This document shows, one piece after another, positions 1 through 7,430 of a DNA stretch of 7,654 bases. Origin of the DNA: Deinococcus sp. (lineage in GTDB: Bacteria; Deinococcota; Deinococci; Deinococcales; Deinococcaceae); assembly GCA_030524065.1 (NCBI GenBank), contig JAUNHF010000083.1, positions 1-7,654 on the forward strand, in the 5' to 3' direction. The notes under the pieces were generated by a model, which did not search any database, was not told the DNA's origin, and was given only the letters and a program-made list of their open reading frames with translations. Numbering within the stretch: the stretch's first letter is position 1; every line of letters begins with the position of its first letter. A program made the position numbers and the translations under genes.

Positions 1-54
1 GATGGTGCCCACGTTTACGTGGGGCTTGGTGCGTTCAAACGTACCTTTTGCCAT
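1..54 (-). CDS. tuf: Elongation factor Tu, N-terminal 18 codons (partial, runs off the left edge)
   Basis: The minus strand from 54 down to 1 encodes MAKGTFERTKPHVNVGTI, the N-terminus of EF-Tu just before its first GTP-binding motif (GHVDHGKT), which lies outside the window. EF-Tu is the cytoplasmic GTPase that delivers aminoacyl-tRNA to the ribosome. The ATG is fixed by a strong Shine-Dalgarno, GGAGGAG (62-68), 7 nt upstream. No fusA or rpsG lies directly upstream; the nearest same-strand gene is a small unrelated ORF, and a good promoter lies in between. This copy is therefore probably transcribed alone, or with genes beyond the edge, rather than being the str-operon copy. That last point is inference. 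The family call is certain despite the short piece. Confidence 0.95.
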   Translation of the reverse strand, partial: MAKGTFERTKPHVNVGTI

Positions 55-223
55 AGTTACTCTCCTCCAAGCGGTGGCACACACAAAAACGACCCTTTGA
101 TCGGGTTTCCCAGAAAAAGCAGCAATGCCTTTTGAGTTTTGCGGCCCACATTGGGTTGGTTCTCGCCGAGCGGCAGTGTCCTGCCTGCTGGCACACGCTA
201 CGCAGCTTGCGTACCGACGTAAA
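55..223 (-). other. Structured 5' leader of tuf
   Basis: This is the untranslated stretch between the proposed tuf promoter and the tuf start. It contains two clear short hairpins. One is at 199-213 (TACGCA / TGCGTA with a 3-nt loop), almost at the predicted 5' end of the transcript. The other is at 172-185 (GGCAG / CTGCC with a 4-nt loop). A weak 4-bp hairpin (92-95 with 103-106) is followed on the minus strand by a T tract (85-89), just before the Shine-Dalgarno. No coding region is supported. The leader could stabilise the message or regulate it, but nothing in the sequence proves that. Confidence 0.4.
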
Positions 224-252
224 AGTCTATCCGATCAGCCGCCCTGAGGCAA
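224..252 (-). promoter_or_regulatory. Probable sigma-70-type promoter of tuf
   Basis: On the minus strand, TTGCCT (247-252) and TAGACT (224-229) are separated by exactly 17 bp, close to the TTGACA/TATAAT consensus. Transcription would start near 217, giving a leader of about 160 nt before the tuf ATG. The placement between the end of the small upstream gene (340) and tuf suits a dedicated tuf promoter. It is assigned from sequence only. Confidence 0.6.
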
Positions 253-339
253 GCCGGGCGCCCTTTTGTGGTACGCAGCAACGAAACATAGGCCTAGATT
301 CTAAAGGTTCTCTTAAATCTCTGGGACAGGCCGACCTCC

Positions 340-606
340 TCAGAAATCGGCCAGCTCCTCGTGATGCCAGTTTTCCTCTTTGCGTACCGGCAAACCGCCG
401 TCACTGGAAAGCTGACGCAAACGGCTGAGGGCCGCATTGAGGCTTGGACCTTCGCCGTACATCTTGCAGGCAGAGGGGGTGATCAGGACTTCTGCGCCGC
501 GTTCACCTTCCACGGCACGGATCAGGATGCCGGCGGGGGTGTCTTCACGCTCCAGGTCTACCGACGCAGGCAGGCCTTCACGCTGGGCCATTTCTTTCAG
601 ATTCAT
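340..606 (-). CDS. Small hypothetical protein, 88 aa
   Basis: I do not recognise this protein. It starts [19 protein letters not shown] and ends in HHEELADF. It is soluble-looking, rich in charged residues, with one cysteine and no signal peptide or membrane segment. The middle (residues about 24-45) looks like beta strands, followed by a helix (about 54-68). The ATG at 606 is the only conventional in-frame start near the ribosome-binding site, but the perfect Shine-Dalgarno AAGGAGG (625-631) lies 18 nt away, which is too far. An in-frame ATA at 616-618 is correctly spaced. The gene is divergent from rarA with a 41-bp gap, and same-strand with tuf downstream. A longer reading to 696 would overlap rarA and is unlikely. 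Confidence 0.6.
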   Translation of the reverse strand: MNLKEMAQREGLPASVDLEREDTPAGILIRAVEGERGAEVLITPSACKMYGEGPSLNAALSRLRQLSSDGGLPVRKEENWHHEELADF

Positions 607-635
607 ACTGGTTACTATGCCGCGCCTCCTTGCCG

Positions 636-641
636 TAGCGT
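636..641 (+). promoter_or_regulatory. Possible -10 element of a leaderless rarA transcript
   Basis: TAGCGT (TANNNT pattern) ends 6 nt before the rarA ATG. Leaderless mRNAs with a -10 box placed this way are common in Deinococcus, and no correctly spaced Shine-Dalgarno precedes the ATG (an AAGAGG directly abuts it). No convincing -35 is visible, so this is tentative. Confidence 0.3.
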
Positions 642-647
642 AAGAGG

Positions 648-1946
648 ATGACGCTGTTCGACCCGCCCGCTCCCCTGGCTGAACGCCTGCGCCCACGCAC
701 CACGGCCGAAGTGGTGGGCCAGCAGCACCTGCTGGGCCCCGGCAAACCCCTGACCCGCTTGCTGGAGTCCGGGCGCCTGCCCTCGCTGATCCTGTGGGGA
801 CCGCCGGGTGTGGGCAAGACCACCCTGGCCCGGCTGGTGGCCGGCGAAATCGGGGCCCATTTTATTGCGCTCTCGGCGGTCAGCGCCGGGGTAAAGGACG
901 TGCGTGAAGCCGTGGTAGACGCCCAAGCCCGGCGCGGACGCGGACAAAAGACCGTGCTGTTTCTGGACGAAATCCACCGCTTCAACAAAGCGCAGCAAGA
1001 CGCCCTGCTGCCCCATGTGGAATCGGGCCTGCTGACCTTGATCGGCGCGACCACCGAGAATCCCAGTTTCGAGGTGAATCCGGCCCTGCGCTCACGGACG
1101 CGGACCTTGGTGCTGGAGCCACTCAGCGGGGAGGACATCCAGACACTCATAGAGCGTGCCCTGACCGACCCGCGTGGACTGGAAGGCGTGAGCATAGAGC
1201 CGGCGGCGCTGAATCTGCTGGCCCGCCTGGCCGACGGCGACGGACGGCGTGCGCTGGGCACGCTGGAAGCGGCTGCGGTGCTGGCGAACCCGGTCGGCGA
1301 AGAGGCCGTGACCGAGGCCTTTGGCAAGCACCTGCCCGCCATGGACAAGGGCGGTGAGGACTTTTACAACCTGATTTCGGCGCTGCACAAGTCGGTTCGC
1401 GCCAGCCATGTGGACGCTTCGCTGTACTGGCTGGCGCGGATGCTGGAAGGCGGCGCCGATCCACTGTACGTGGCGCGGCGAATCGTGCGGATCGCGGCGG
1501 AGGATGTGGGCCTGGCTGACCCGCAGGCCCTGCGCCTGGCGATTGCCGCCCGTGACACTGCCGAGTTCCTGGGACGCCCGGAAGGTGATCTGGCGCTGGC
1601 ACAGGCCACGGTCTATCTGGCACTGGCGCCCAAAAGCAACAGCGTGTATACGGCCTGGAAGCAGGTGGTCCGCGCTGTGCAGGAAGGCGAAACCCTGCCG
1701 GTGCCCCTGCACCTGCGGAATGCACCCACTGAGCTGCTGCGTACTCAGGGCTACGGCAAAGGTTACGCCTACTACTTTAATGACCCGGCGGGGTCATTTG
1801 CACAGGCCTATCTGCCGGACGGGACCGAACTGGAACTGTACCTCCCCAGCAGCGAGGGCTGGGAAGGCCGCGTGCAGGAGCGCTGGCGCAAGCTGCGTGC
1901 AGCGCACGGAAGCCAGGGAAAGCAGGGAGAAGACGGGGAAACTTGA
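648..1946 (+). CDS. rarA: Replication-associated recombination protein A (RarA/MgsA), AAA+ ATPase
   Basis: RarA is a homotetrameric cytoplasmic AAA+ ATPase of the clamp-loader clade that acts on DNA ends and stalled forks. In E. coli it associates with SSB. The 432-aa length matches the family. The N-terminus [16 protein letters not shown] and the following VVGQ are typical. Visible motifs are Walker A GPPGVGKT (residues 51-58), Walker B FLDEIH (105-110), sensor 1 GATTENPSF (133-141) and arginine-finger residues in LRSRT (147-151). A sensor 2-like GDGRRAL follows. The C-terminal part carries the family's [20 protein letters not shown] and [12 protein letters not shown] stretches used in oligomerisation. 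The start is fixed by the conserved N-terminus. It is divergent from the small gene at 340-606 and convergent with the DIP1984-family gene. The protein is intact, with all catalytic residues present. Confidence 0.96.
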   Translation: MTLFDPPAPLAERLRPRTTAEVVGQQHLLGPGKPLTRLLESGRLPSLILWGPPGVGKTTLARLVAGEIGAHFIALSAVSAGVKDVREAVVDAQARRGRGQKTVLFLDEIHRFNKAQQDALLPHVESGLLTLIGATTENPSFEVNPALRSRTRTLVLEPLSGEDIQTLIERALTDPRGLEGVSIEPAALNLLARLADGDGRRALGTLEAAAVLANPVGEEAVTEAFGKHLPAMDKGGEDFYNLISALHKSVRASHVDASLYWLARMLEGGADPLYVARRIVRIAAEDVGLADPQALRLAIAARDTAEFLGRPEGDLALAQATVYLALAPKSNSVYTAWKQVVRAVQEGETLPVPLHLRNAPTELLRTQGYGKGYAYYFNDPAGSFAQAYLPDGTELELYLPSSEGWEGRVQERWRKLRAAHGSQGKQGEDGET

Positions 1947-1979
1947 CTCCCTTATACGGCCCAGGCTTTTACGGGGCAC

Positions 1980-2004
1980 AAAAACCCCCGCCGGGCGGCA
2001 GGGG
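1980..2004 (-). terminator. Intrinsic terminator (minus strand)
   Basis: The hairpin 1985-2004 pairs CCCC with GGGG and GCC with GGC around a single C/A mismatch and a 4-nt loop. On the minus strand the 3' side is followed by TTTTT (1984-1980). It would stop transcripts of the DIP1984-family gene, although about 280 nt past its stop codon, and protect rarA from antisense read-through. There is no T tract on the plus strand, so it is not obviously a terminator for rarA. Confidence 0.6.
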
Positions 2005-2090
2005 AAGTGGACCAGAGTCAGCGTCAGGGCTACGGAAGTGAGCGTGACAAAAAAAGGTGCTGATGTGCGGCGTGCTGGGGAAAACGGTAA

Positions 2091-2113
2091 AAAGGTGACT
2101 GTCCCCCCCAGTC
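2091..2113. repeat. Possible REP-like palindromic element
   Basis: AAAGGTGACTG followed by a run of C and CAGTC forms an inverted repeat (GACTG 2097-2101, CAGTC 2109-2113) with a loop of T and six Cs. Short intergenic palindromes of the type GGTGACTGTCCCC are widespread in bacteria as dispersed repeats. Only one copy is visible here, so repetitiveness cannot be shown from this window. Confidence 0.3.
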
Positions 2114-2281
2114 TCATGGCTGCGGTTTGGCCTCCGCAAGGCTTAACCCTCGCCCACTGAAGCACTGGCCCACAGGGGCAGTATAGCCAGGCCTGGAGCA
2201 GCCTGGGGATCAGCCTGGCGGCGAGTAGGGTGAGGCGGCACAGGCGCGGCCAGGGCACGTCTCCTGTCTCGCAGATGACCT

Positions 2282-2743
2282 CTAGCCTTCTTGCAGCTGC
2301 GTCAGCCAGTTGGCCTGCTGCAAAGCCGTGTCCAGTTCGCGCCGGGCTTTGGCGAGGCTGTCTATCTGGGACTGCAACTCGCGGATATTGACCGCAGGCA
2401 CCCAACGGATTTCGCTGCCGCTAAAGCGCTGACGCTGCACCGAAGCATTTTCGGCCGTCTGACGCAGCACGGCCAATCGTCCGTCCAGCAAGTCACGCTC
2501 GGTCAGTGCCTGCGTGAGCGTGCGGCCATCGGCCAAGCGGGTGTCCAGGTTGGTGCGGTGAATGGCAGGAATCAGTGCGGCCAGCTGCCGGGTCAGCTCG
2601 GCATGTTCGTCAAGTAGCGCAGCGGGGTCTTCAGCGGGCACGTCGCCTTCTTGCACCATTACGTTCTGGCTCAAGCGGGCGACTACCTGGGCCAGACGCT
2701 TTTGCAGGTCGGCGCGGAGGATCAAAGCTTCGGCCAATGTCAT
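2282..2743 (-). CDS. DIP1984 family protein (DUF6847-like), 153 aa
   Basis: The function of this family is unknown. The sequence matches its pattern well: N-terminal MTLAEALILRADLQKR (1-16), then QEGDVPAEDP (31-40), the IHRTN motif (61-65), DGRTLTQALTERD (72-84), a FSGSEIRWVP segment (107-116) and C-terminal ELDTALQQANW (136-146). It is almost entirely alpha-helical, with heptad-like leucine spacing and no cysteine, signal peptide or membrane segment, so it is probably a cytoplasmic coiled-coil-like protein. The start at 2743 is chosen because the family begins at this methionine; an upstream in-frame start (2821) adds 26 unrelated residues. It is divergent from ktrB. A -10 box exactly 7 nt before the ATG and the lack of a Shine-Dalgarno suggest a leaderless message. 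The family call is firm, but no role can be given. Confidence 0.88.
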   Translation of the reverse strand: MTLAEALILRADLQKRLAQVVARLSQNVMVQEGDVPAEDPAALLDEHAELTRQLAALIPAIHRTNLDTRLADGRTLTQALTERDLLDGRLAVLRQTAENASVQRQRFSGSEIRWVPAVNIRELQSQIDSLAKARRELDTALQQANWLTQLQEG

Positions 2744-2750
2744 AAAAAAC

Positions 2751-2756
2751 AGTCTA
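2751..2756 (-). promoter_or_regulatory. -10 element for leaderless transcription of the DIP1984-family gene
   Basis: On the minus strand TAGACT is followed by 7 nt (GTTTTTT) and then the ATG at 2743. This spacing puts the transcription start at or next to the start codon, the arrangement of leaderless genes frequent in Deinococcus. No clear -35 is seen. Confidence 0.5.
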
Positions 2757-2940
2757 GAGCCTGCCGCTTGGCTTGGGCCTGCGTGAGCAGCGGTGCCACT
2801 TGAAGGCAGGACGCAGCCCAACTGGCCTGTTCAGGGGAAGTGGTAGGGCGGCGCACTAGGCGGCATGTTGCGGCGACTGATCTTCATAGACCCCCATCGC
2901 GCCTCAAGAGGACTGACCGCGCACGGAAAGGCGTGCACAG

Positions 2941-2946
2941 TACAAT
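2941..2946 (+). promoter_or_regulatory. Possible -10 element upstream of ktrB
   Basis: TACAAT differs from TATAAT at one position and lies 53 nt before the chosen ktrB ATG. No -35 hexamer is recognisable at 16-19 bp. A short hairpin (AGGAC 2967-2971 with GTCCT 2978-2982) would fall in the resulting leader. Tentative. Confidence 0.3.
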
Positions 2947-2999
2947 GGGCCCGATTGCGCGTGCTCAGGACCCTGAAGTCCTCTGGCGCTGGACCCTCT

Positions 3000-4376
3000 A
3001 TGAACAGCGCTTCTTTTCTCCGTTTCCGCAAGCTCGGTCTGGGCCGCTTCAGCCCGGCTCAACTGATCGCCCTGACCTTCGGCGCCGCGATTCTGATCGG
3101 CACCCTGCTGCTGTGGGTACCGCTCAGCCACGAACCTGGCAAGGCAGTCAGCTTTCTCCAAGCCCTGTTTATGGCGACCAGTGCCGTATGCGTGACCGGG
3201 CTTGGCGTGGTGGATGTCGGCAGCACCTTTTCACCGTTCGGTGAGGCGGTCTTGCTGCTGCTGGTCCAGTTCGGCGGGCTGGGACTGATTACGGTGGGCA
3301 CCATGACGGCGCTGCTGCTGCGCCGGCGGATGGGGGTGCGCAGCCGCCTGAACGCCGCCCAGCAGGTCAACGCTTCGCGCCTGGGCGAGGCGCCGGCACT
3401 GGTCCGCACCGTGGTACTGAGTTCCCTGGCCGTTGAGCTGGCCGGCACCTTGCTGCTGGCTCCCGACTTCATCGCCCGTGAGGGTGTGGGGCGCGGGCTC
3501 TATTTTGCGCTGTTCCACTCGGTCAGCGCCTTTAACAATGCCGGCTTTAGCCTCTACCCCACCGGCCTGCTGGGTCTGGTGGGTGACCCCTGGATCAACC
3601 TCATCATTCCGCTGCTGATCATCCTGGGCGGCATGGGCTTTTTGGTCCAGGTCAATGTGCTGGCCTGGATGCGCGACCGGCGCAACCGGCTAAGCACCAA
3701 CACCCGCATTTCGCTAACGATGATGGTCTTCCTGTTGCTGAGCGCTCCGGTGCTGTTTGGGGTGATGGAATGGAACAACCCCGCCACCCTGGGCAGCTTG
3801 CCCCTGCACGAAAAGCTGCTGGCCTCATGGTTTCAGGGAGTTACGCCGCGCACCGCCGGCTTTAACACGCTCGATTACGCTCAGATGACTTTTGCTGGCC
3901 TGTTCTATTCCATGTTGCTGATGCTGATCGGCGGCAACTCCGGCTCCACTGCCGGCGGCATCAAAACCAATACCGTATTTGTGATGATGGTCAGCGCCTG
4001 GTCTCTGATCCGGGGCCGCAAAGAGGCGGTGGTGTTTGACCGCCGGCTGAGCACCGAGATTATTCTGCGGGCCATGAGCGTGGGCCTGCTCAGCCTGACC
4101 ATGCTGGCGCTGGGCATCTTGCTGCTGCTGCTGTTCAATGGGGTCGCAGGCGAACTGAAGTTCATTCAGCTGGTCTTTGAGGCCGTCAGCGCGTTCGCAA
4201 CGGTGGGCCTAAGCATGAACGCCACAGCCCTGCTGAACCCAGCCCAACAGCTGGTCATCATTGCCCTGATGTTCCTGGGCCGCATCGGGCCACTGACCCT
4301 GGCAGTTGCCTTTGCGCAGCGCGAGTTGCCGCCGCCCGTGCGCTACCCCGAAACAAGCGAGGTGCTGATCGGCTAG
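3000..4376 (+). CDS. ktrB: KtrB/TrkH family potassium uptake membrane subunit
   Basis: This is the ion-translocating subunit of a Ktr/Trk-type K+ uptake system in the cytoplasmic membrane; in Ktr systems it is gated by a cytoplasmic nucleotide-binding ring (KtrA). Starting at 3000 the protein has 458 aa, a usual KtrB length. The four M-P-M repeats are visible through their selectivity-filter glycine motifs: VTGL (65-68), NNAGF (179-183), RTAGF (284-288) and ATVGL (400-404). The gating-loop sequence GGNSGSTAGGIKTNT (311-325) interrupts the third repeat. Hydrophobic segments fill the rest. The reading frame is open back to 2865, but the extra 45 residues are polar and unlike the family, so MNSASF at 3000 is preferred, although it lacks a clear Shine-Dalgarno. 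A GTG at 2961 is an alternative. No ktrA-like gene is adjacent. Confidence 0.88.
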   Translation: MNSASFLRFRKLGLGRFSPAQLIALTFGAAILIGTLLLWVPLSHEPGKAVSFLQALFMATSAVCVTGLGVVDVGSTFSPFGEAVLLLLVQFGGLGLITVGTMTALLLRRRMGVRSRLNAAQQVNASRLGEAPALVRTVVLSSLAVELAGTLLLAPDFIAREGVGRGLYFALFHSVSAFNNAGFSLYPTGLLGLVGDPWINLIIPLLIILGGMGFLVQVNVLAWMRDRRNRLSTNTRISLTMMVFLLLSAPVLFGVMEWNNPATLGSLPLHEKLLASWFQGVTPRTAGFNTLDYAQMTFAGLFYSMLLMLIGGNSGSTAGGIKTNTVFVMMVSAWSLIRGRKEAVVFDRRLSTEIILRAMSVGLLSLTMLALGILLLLLFNGVAGELKFIQLVFEAVSAFATVGLSMNATALLNPAQQLVIIALMFLGRIGPLTLAVAFAQRELPPPVRYPETSEVLIG

Positions 4377-4529
4377 CGCGGCTCGGCCAGCTGGGCAGGG
4401 TCACAGCAACACTGGTTCCGTCCACCATGTCTTAACGGTGGGTAAGCGGCAAACCCGCTAGAGTAGCATCCCGGCTCGTTTCAGGGCTTTTTTGGGGCTT
4501 TCCGGGGACCGCAGGAGAAAGAGAAGACA

Positions 4530-5444
<915 letters not shown>

Positions 5445-5463
5445 CTTGCCCGACACAGATCAC

Positions 5464-5492
5464 AAAAAAACCGCCCCGAAGGGCGGCTTTTT
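5464..5492. terminator. Bidirectional intrinsic terminator
   Basis: A perfect 6-bp GC stem, CCGCCC (5471-5476) with GGGCGG (5481-5486) around a CGAA loop, is flanked by seven As (5464-5470) and five Ts (5488-5492). It can terminate plus-strand transcripts of the nucleotidyltransferase-like gene, which ends at 5444, and minus-strand transcripts of the rpsF-ssb-rpsR-rplI operon, which ends at 5517. Confidence 0.9.
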
Positions 5493-5516
5493 CGGTACTG
5501 GTGTTACTTTCAAACC

Positions 5517-5957
5517 TTACTTCTCGGCGTGAACGACCAGCTTCAGCGGAATGCTCACCTCAGGGTGGGCCTTGTAGCTGATGTCGTACTCGCCAATTTC
5601 CTTGACGGCCTTGGGCATTTCGATCTTGCGGCGGTCCACATCAAAGCCCAGACGGTCAAGGGCGTCGGCCACGTCACCGGAGGTCACGGCGCCGTACACT
5701 TTGCCTTCACCGGCGCGGACGCTCAGCTCAATGGCAACGTCTTCCAGGCGACTGGCGAGGTCTTCGGCGGTGGCCTTTTCCTCGGCCAGAATCTTCTGGC
5801 GGCTGCGAATGCGGGCTTCCAGCGACTTCATGTTGGCGGTGTTGGCCGGTACGGCCATACCACGGGGGATCAGGAAGTTGCGGGCGTAGCCAGGCTTCAC
5901 GGTGACGATTTCACCGGTTTGGCCCAGCTTGCCGGGTTCAAGAAGAATCACTTGCAT
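5517..5957 (-). CDS. rplI: 50S ribosomal protein bL9
   Basis: bL9 binds 23S rRNA at the base of the L1 stalk and supports translational fidelity and frame maintenance. The 146-aa length is normal. The N-terminal RNA-binding domain carries the signature GKLGQTGEIVTVKPGYARN (9-27) followed by LIPRGMAV (29-36). A long connecting helix (about 42-75) and a C-terminal domain beginning near VAIELSVRAGEGK (74-86) complete the two-domain form. Its Shine-Dalgarno AAGGAG (5965-5970) overlaps the rpsR stop codon, 7 nt before the ATG, and the gap between the genes is 11 bp, so translation is probably coupled to rpsR. It is the last gene of the operon, facing the bidirectional terminator. Confidence 0.98.
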   Translation of the reverse strand: MQVILLEPGKLGQTGEIVTVKPGYARNFLIPRGMAVPANTANMKSLEARIRSRQKILAEEKATAEDLASRLEDVAIELSVRAGEGKVYGAVTSGDVADALDRLGFDVDRRKIEMPKAVKEIGEYDISYKAHPEVSIPLKLVVHAEK

Positions 5958-5968
5958 GTGCTCGCTCC

Positions 5969-6235
<267 letters not shown>

Positions 6236-6329
6236 GTTGGTCCTTTAAATGTGTCCGGATGAATGGCAAAGGAGCATAGAGAGGCTCAGGGACGGCCCTT
6301 CGCCAGAGTGGTGACTCGCTCTCGCTCGT

Positions 6330-6349
6330 GCCTGGGCTTAGGCCCAGGC
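6330..6349 (-). terminator. Intercistronic hairpin between ssb and rpsR (possible attenuator)
   Basis: A perfect 8-bp inverted repeat, GCCTGGGC (6330-6337) and GCCCAGGC (6342-6349), has a 4-nt loop and begins 6 nt after the ssb stop codon. No T tract follows on the minus strand, so it is not a classical intrinsic terminator. It could lower read-through into rpsR or protect the ssb 3' end from exonucleases. Confidence 0.5.
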
Positions 6350-6355
6350 TTGCCA

Positions 6356-7231
<876 letters not shown>

Positions 7232-7251
7232 AATTATTTCTCCTTGTACGT

Positions 7252-7292
7252 CGCTAGCAATGTCACAAATTCGTATATGTCGTAGGCTAGCG
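7252..7292 (-). repeat. Inverted repeat in the ssb 5' leader
   Basis: CGCTAGC (7252-7258) and GCTAGCG (7286-7292) are perfect 7-bp inverted arms separated by 27 nt. They lie inside the predicted ssb leader, with the near arm 6 nt from the Shine-Dalgarno (7240-7245). A stem here could affect ribosome access, but the loop is long and no function is shown. Confidence 0.4.
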
Positions 7293-7359
7293 GCCCTGAA
7301 TTTTCCCCTGTGTCTTTCGCCTCCAGGCTCACAGCTGGGTGGCGGCGAGGGGTGAATGA

Positions 7360-7388
7360 AGCATAGTGTGGACAGCCGATTATGTCAA
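7360..7388 (-). promoter_or_regulatory. ssb promoter (-35 inside the RDRM)
   Basis: On the minus strand a perfect TTGACA (7383-7388) and TATGCT (7360-7365) are separated by exactly 17 bp. Transcription would start near 7353, giving a leader of about 120 nt. The -35 hexamer lies fully within the operator at 7380-7396, so a bound repressor would block RNA polymerase directly. Confidence 0.85.
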
Positions 7389-7396
7389 CGACATAA
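7380..7396. promoter_or_regulatory. Radiation/desiccation response motif (RDRM), DdrO operator
   Basis: The 17-bp sequence reads TTATGTCGTTGACATAA on the minus strand. It differs at one position from the Deinococcus RDRM consensus TTATGTCATTGACATAA, and its 7-bp outer arms form a perfect palindrome. In Deinococcus this motif is bound by the repressor DdrO, which is cleaved by the metalloprotease IrrE (PprI) after DNA damage; ssb is a known member of that regulon. Location over the ssb -35 agrees with repression by DdrO. Confidence 0.92.
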
Positions 7397-7430
7397 TGAT
7401 GTCAACTTGCAGAATGGGCCTCAGAAAAGC

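Larger units (their letters stand above)
1947..2281. other. Gene-free convergent intergenic region, 335 bp
   Basis: This stretch lies between the 3' ends of rarA (+) and the DIP1984-family gene (-). It holds the terminator-like hairpin at 1980-2004 and a palindromic, poly-C-containing element at 2091-2113. A second small inverted repeat, TGCGG / CCGCA, lies near 2124-2141. ORFs crossing it overlap both neighbouring genes in other frames and show no family features, so none is called. Confidence 0.7.

Noticed and set aside
85..106. Terminator or attenuator just upstream of the tuf Shine-Dalgarno
   Set aside because: There is a T tract on the minus strand, but the stem is only 4 bp with a 7-nt loop, too weak to call as a terminator on its own.
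132..428. A 98-aa plus-strand frame over the tuf leader
   Set aside because: No family features, no ribosome-binding site, and it overlaps the end of the minus-strand small gene.
578..1348. A 256-aa open frame on the minus strand, antisense to rarA
   Set aside because: Low-complexity Ser/Arg/Pro composition and full overlap with the motif-complete rarA gene mark it as a shadow frame.
1794..2405. A 203-aa minus-strand frame crossing the rarA/DIP1984 gap
   Set aside because: It overlaps both neighbouring genes in other frames and shows no conserved pattern; the gap itself looks non-coding.
2865..2999. A 45-residue N-terminal extension of KtrB
   Set aside because: Polar, Arg-rich sequence unlike the family; the usual KtrB N-terminus and length are obtained from the ATG at 3000, and a possible -10 box falls inside the extension.
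4377..4529. Hairpins (CCACC/GGTGG 4422-4441; AGCGG/CCGCT 4445-4459) and -10-like TAGAGT (4459-4464) between ktrB and the nucleotidyltransferase-like gene
   Set aside because: The stems are 5 bp, no T tract directly follows them, and no -35 fits the -10-like hexamer; neither a terminator nor a promoter can be supported.
6273..6278. A TATGCT hexamer in the ssb-rpsR gap, identical to the ssb -10
   Set aside because: No -35-like hexamer at 16-19 bp upstream, so no rpsR promoter is called.
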